This document shows, in pieces, positions 61,072 to 64,000 of a DNA stretch of 64,000 bases. This stretch comes from Novibacillus thermophilus. Its GTDB lineage: Bacteria; Bacillota; Bacilli; Thermoactinomycetales; Novibacillaceae. Position 1 is the first letter of the stretch. The number at the start of each line of letters is the position of its first letter. The notes under the pieces are model-generated. The model was not told the DNA's origin, did not search any database, and was given only the letters and a program-made list of their open reading frames with translations. Where the stretch lies: assembly GCF_002005165.1 (NCBI RefSeq), contig NZ_CP019699.1, forward strand, positions 1,612,001 through 1,676,000, read 5' to 3'. Position numbers and translations under genes: made by a program.

Positions 61072-61979
61072 GTGCCGATCAACATACCGAAACAATTGCC
61101 AGCACGGGAAATTCTCGAAAAAGAGAACATATTTGTCATGGACGATGAACGGGCGATGACCCAAGACATCCGTCCGTTAAATATTGTCATACTGAATCTG
61201 ATGCCGCAAAAGAAAAGACGGAGACCCATCTGTTGCGGCTTTTGGGAAACACACCTCTCCAGGTGAACATTACGTTTCTGCACACGGTGAGCCACGAGTC
61301 GAAAAATACGAGTCCGCTCCACTTGGAACAGTTTTACAAGACGTTCGCGGACATTCAAAACCGGCGCTTTGACGGCATGATTATAACAGGCGCACCGGTG
61401 GAACAACTCCCGTTTGAAGAAGTGGACTACTGGGAAGAACTGACGGGGATTATGGAGTGGACGAAAACTCACGTGACGTCTGTCATGCACATATGTTGGG
61501 GGGCTCAGGCAGCCCTTTACTACCACTACGGTATCGGAAAGTACGCCCTCCCGAAGAAGTGTTCCGGCGTGTTCAGACACCGTGTGACAGATCCGACCGT
61601 CAAACTGGTGAGAGGGTTCGATGAGGAGTTTTTGGCGCCTCACTCCCGTTACACTGACGTGTCAAAGGATGAAATTTCGGCACACCGGGATCTCATCTTG
61701 CTGTCTTACTCGGAAGAGGCAGGGCCGTTTATCATTTTATCCAAAGACGAAAAAAACGTGATGGTGACGGGCCACTTAGAATACGACGGGAATACACTGG
61801 CGGAAGAATACGAACGGGATCTGAAAAAGGGCTTAGACATCGACATGCCCGAAGGGTATTTCCCCGACGACAATCCAAACAACAGGCCGTTAAACCGCTG
61901 GCGTTCCCACGCCCATCTCCTCTTTTCCAACTGGTTAAACTACTATGTGTACCAGGAAACGCCTTACGTGTGGGAGTAG
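61072..61979 (+). pseudogene. metA: Homoserine O-acyltransferase (MetA) with one frameshift
   Basis: GTG 61072 behind CGGAGGAGAG. Codons to about 61212 read [23 protein letters not shown]...[14 protein letters not shown], a normal MetA start; one missing G (AAGAAAAGACGG instead of AAGAAAGAGACGG) then shifts the frame. From there the frame open from 61233 continues with [25 protein letters not shown], catalytic Cys in [12 protein letters not shown], His in LAPHSRYT and Glu in TGHLEYDG. Restoring one base gives about 302 residues, the expected length. Either methionine synthesis by this route is lost or the deletion is a read error. Confidence 0.88.
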
Positions 61980-62004
61980 TAGGAGAAAGTCCAGCTACGG
62001 CTGG

Positions 62005-62038
62005 CCACAGTCCCGTCCTGGCCCGGATGGGACTGTGG
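62005..62038. terminator. Hairpin between metA and the sulfotransferase gene
   Basis: CCACAGTCCC and GGGACTGTGG, 10 perfect pairs around a 14-base loop; convergent genes, no T-run. Confidence 0.6.
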
Positions 62039-62047
62039 CGAGATCCG

Positions 62048-62779
62048 TCAGCGGGACTGTTTTTGTTTAAACACGGCTAACTGGCGCTGCTCTTGAGGAG
62101 GTAGGTTTTGGATCTGATGGCGTAGCCGCTCTTTGGCAAAGGCGTACAATTCATAGTCCAGCTGGTTATGTTCCCGTACAATTTGTTTCACCTTCGGCGG
62201 GATCTCCGTCTTTTTTCTCCGCTTGCGGGTGACGTTGGCCTTTTTGTATGATCCGTCGTCCCACCCGAGGGTTGTTTGCATCAAGAACACCGATTCCGGG
62301 TACATGTCCGTCACGCCGACGACGGCGAAGTCTTTTTTTATGTGGTCGATGGCTGTTTTTAAATCGGGCTGTCTCTTGCCGCAGATCATACGCGTTTGGT
62401 GGTTGTGCAAGGGGGCTTGGATGCGCGGTTCAGTCGTCGTGACGAATTCCCTTAAACTCATCTGTTTCACGGTGTCGTGCATCTTATTTTGCGGACGGGA
62501 GCGGATGTAGTAGAACATGGATAAGATCCGGTCCAGCGGGTCGCGCAAAAACGTAATGTACGTCGTCTTTTGGCGAACGTGCTGGTGCAGCCCGTAGCGG
62601 CAATGTCCGTAAATACAGTGAATTCCGGCTTTGTGGAGTGCTTCTGTCGGTGTGTCCGGGGAAACGCGCAAGATGTGCGACTGACCGTACTCCCGGTCGA
62701 GAACGCCGCGCATCGTCGATCCCCCGGTCTTCGGAATGTGCAAAAAAATGACCAATCGTTTTGGCGTGATGACGATCAC
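62048..62779 (-). CDS. Sulfotransferase-family protein
   Basis: 243 residues. FLHIPKTGGSTMRGVLDREYG is the 5'-phosphosulfate loop of PAPS-dependent sulfotransferases (family Sulfotransfer_2), and TFLRDPLDRILSMFYYIRSRP the 3'-phosphate motif; a basic C-terminus (KANVTRKRRKKTEIP, HQIQNLPPQEQRQL). No signal or membrane segment. Substrate unknown; bacterial members often modify polysaccharides. GTG at 62779 lies inside GAGGTGATC, an unusual overlap of ribosome site and start. Confidence 0.8.
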   Translation of the reverse strand: MIVITPKRLVIFLHIPKTGGSTMRGVLDREYGQSHILRVSPDTPTEALHKAGIHCIYGHCRYGLHQHVRQKTTYITFLRDPLDRILSMFYYIRSRPQNKMHDTVKQMSLREFVTTTEPRIQAPLHNHQTRMICGKRQPDLKTAIDHIKKDFAVVGVTDMYPESVFLMQTTLGWDDGSYKKANVTRKRRKKTEIPPKVKQIVREHNQLDYELYAFAKERLRHQIQNLPPQEQRQLAVFKQKQSR

Positions 62780-62899
62780 CTCTTTCTGCGGGACACCGTC
62801 TTCTATCAGTATATGGCTGTAAGATTTACGAGTGCTAGTTGATTGACCGTGATGAAAAAAGTGTGTGTCTCTCTATAGGTAAAGTGGACCGTTTCTTTT

Positions 62900-62920
62900 C
62901 GAACGTACATTCGCTACAAT
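62900..62920 (+). promoter_or_regulatory. LexA-like box and -10 before the helicase gene
   Basis: CGAAC-GTAC-ATTCG at 62900-62913 (one mismatch to CGAAC-N4-GTTCG) and TACAAT at 62915-62920, so the box fills the promoter spacer. The -35 (TTTCTT) is poor. Confidence 0.5.
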
Positions 62921-62945
62921 AGAGGCAGGACGAGAGGTGATGTGT

Positions 62946-64000
62946 GTGAGAATCCCGAAGGCGAAGGGGCTGGAAGAGTGGCTAGAAACATTAGCGAGAG
63001 ATGGGAGTTTGCGGCAACAGATTGTTCATTGGGAGACGATAGAGGCGAAAGAAGCGGCGACGGTCCCGTTTCCCGACTCCCTTCATCCGAAGCTCGTTGA
63101 GGCGTTGCAAAAGCGAGGCATTCACGAGCTTTACACCCATCAGGAAACAGCTTTTCAAACGGCGGTGAACGGGAAGAGCTTTGTGGCAGTGACGCCAACA
63201 GCGTCCGGCAAGACCCTCTGTTACAATCTGCCGGTGCTGCAGGCGATTATTCAAAATCCGGCGAGCCGGGCCCTCTACTTGTTCCCGACGAAAGCATTAG
63301 CCCAGGATCAAAAACACGACATCAACGCCCTCATTGAAAAAGCGGGAGTGGACGTCAAAAGTTACACGTACGACGGGGATACGCCATCCAACATCCGCCA
63401 GGTTATCCGCAAAGCGGGCAATGTAGTGATGACCAACCCGGACATGCTCCACGCCGCCATACTGCCCCACCATACGAAGTGGATCGCGCTGTTTGAAAAC
63501 CTCGACTACGTCGTCATTGACGAACTGCATACATACCGCGGCGTGTTCGGGAGCCACGTGGCCAACGTCCTTCGCCGGTTGAAGCGCATTTGCCGTTATT
63601 ACGGCAGCGATCCAGCGTTTATGTGCACGTCGGCAACCATAGCCAATCCGAAACAGCTGGCTGAAGCGTTAACCGGGGTGCCCATGGAACTGATCGATAA
63701 CAACGGGGCGCCTTCCGGAAAGAAGCACTTCATCTTTTACAATCCGCCCATTGTGAACAAACCGTTAAACATCCGCCGCAGCGCAACCTTGGAAGCGAGG
63801 AATCTCGCTGCTCAGCTGCTGAAAAACAACATACAGACGATCGTGTTCGCCAGAAGCCGCATGCGCGTGGAAATTTTACTCAAATACTTGCAGGAACTCG
63901 TAAAGAAAGAGCTCGGTCCCAAGTCGATCCAGGGTTACCGCGGCGGGTATTTGCCGCGGCAGCGGCGCGAAATCGAAAAAGGCCTGAAGAGCGGCGACAT
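62946..64000 (+). CDS. mrfA: MrfA-type DEAD/DEAH helicase, 5' part (cut by window edge)
   Basis: First ~351 codons. GTG 62946 is six bases after GAGAGGTG; the in-frame ATG 62940 is too close to that site. Motifs: Q-like LYTHQETAFQTAV, Walker A TPTASGKTLCYN, Ia LFPTKALAQDQ, Ib VVMTNPDMLHAAILP, II VIDELHTYRGVFGSHVANVLRRL, III CTSATIANPKQ, and the start of the second RecA domain IQTIVFARSRMRVE with GYRGGYLPRQRREIEKGL. B. subtilis MrfA (YprA), with MrfB, repairs mitomycin C lesions. The C-terminal zinc-binding DUF1998 domain and any mrfB partner lie beyond the window. Confidence 0.93.
   Translation, partial: MRIPKAKGLEEWLETLARDGSLRQQIVHWETIEAKEAATVPFPDSLHPKLVEALQKRGIHELYTHQETAFQTAVNGKSFVAVTPTASGKTLCYNLPVLQAIIQNPASRALYLFPTKALAQDQKHDINALIEKAGVDVKSYTYDGDTPSNIRQVIRKAGNVVMTNPDMLHAAILPHHTKWIALFENLDYVVIDELHTYRGVFGSHVANVLRRLKRICRYYGSDPAFMCTSATIANPKQLAEALTGVPMELIDNNGAPSGKKHFIFYNPPIVNKPLNIRRSATLEARNLAAQLLKNNIQTIVFARSRMRVEILLKYLQELVKKELGPKSIQGYRGGYLPRQRREIEKGLKSGD

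Overview
The window reads as a chromosomal stretch of a low-to-mid-GC Gram-positive bacterium of the order Bacillales. Supporting signs are B. subtilis-type families (FosB, YezD, YugP, YolD next to a Y-family polymerase, MrfA, BCCT transporter), strong AGGAGG ribosome sites, frequent GTG/TTG starts, DinR/LexA-type boxes and TGTGA-N6-TCACA boxes. A thermophilic, nitrate-respiring member such as a Thermoactinomycetaceae/Novibacillus relative is possible, but that is only an inference from gene content.

Layout. 1-2.8 kb: end of an operon (CutC-like, phosphotriesterase-like, creatininase-like, SIS sugar isomerase-like). 2.9-9.3 kb: a twice-frameshifted ISLre2 transposase, a 106-bp palindrome, a YesM/YesN-type two-component pair and an IS110-type element. 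9.4-16.4 kb: a sugar ABC importer with a TIM-barrel protein, an FAD oxidoreductase and a secreted DUF4127 protein; with the first operon this looks like one catabolic island split by transposons. 16.7-20.7 kb: a small anaerobic/nitrosative-type group (two DUF2249 proteins, an NnrS-like membrane protein, a 7Fe/8Fe ferredoxin, a cysteine-free Crp/Fnr regulator) with three Crp/Fnr boxes in the right places. 20.9 kb: BCCT osmolyte transporter.

22.4-35.1 kb is the richest part: a pentose/xylo-oligosaccharide locus. It has an ABC importer, an intracellular GH43-type glycosidase, a GH120 beta-xylosidase, and three enzymes of the non-phosphorylative (Weimberg) route: YjhG/YagF-type D-xylonate dehydratase, an FAH-family 2-keto-3-deoxypentonate dehydratase and 2-oxoglutarate semialdehyde dehydrogenase. 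Three copies of a XylR/ROK-like operator (GTTTGT-N7-ACAAAC) overlap the promoters. Xylose dehydrogenase, lactonase and the repressor are not in the window. An IS (13-bp inverted repeats, 9-bp target duplication) sits in the promoter region of the xylonate dehydratase.

37-44 kb: an intact ISLre2-type transposase, fosB, a DUF4256 gene, a secreted amidase, an IS4-type element and a secreted glycerophosphodiesterase. 45-49 kb: sulfur-related genes, several decayed (frameshifted Rrf2 regulator, yezD, deleted/fused ssuE-ssuC-ssuB remnants), then a sulfite-oxidase-like molybdoenzyme and a BASS transporter. 49.3-53.6 kb: a secreted M14 peptidase and a secreted M19 dipeptidase; these and the amidase at 40 kb share the same C-terminal ~70-residue (FIMAH-like) module. 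53.7-64 kb: YugP protease, tRNA-Ala(GGC), a fragment of a second Y-family polymerase, LysR/quinone-reductase pair, the YolD/UvrX-like polymerase operon with two LexA boxes, MOSC protein, succinate CoA-transferase, a frameshifted metA, a sulfotransferase and the 5' part of mrfA.

Two themes run through the window: active gene decay (single-base deletions, internal deletions, fragments) and five transposases from unrelated families, all of which carry an inverted repeat overlapping or adjoining the transposase ribosome-binding site.
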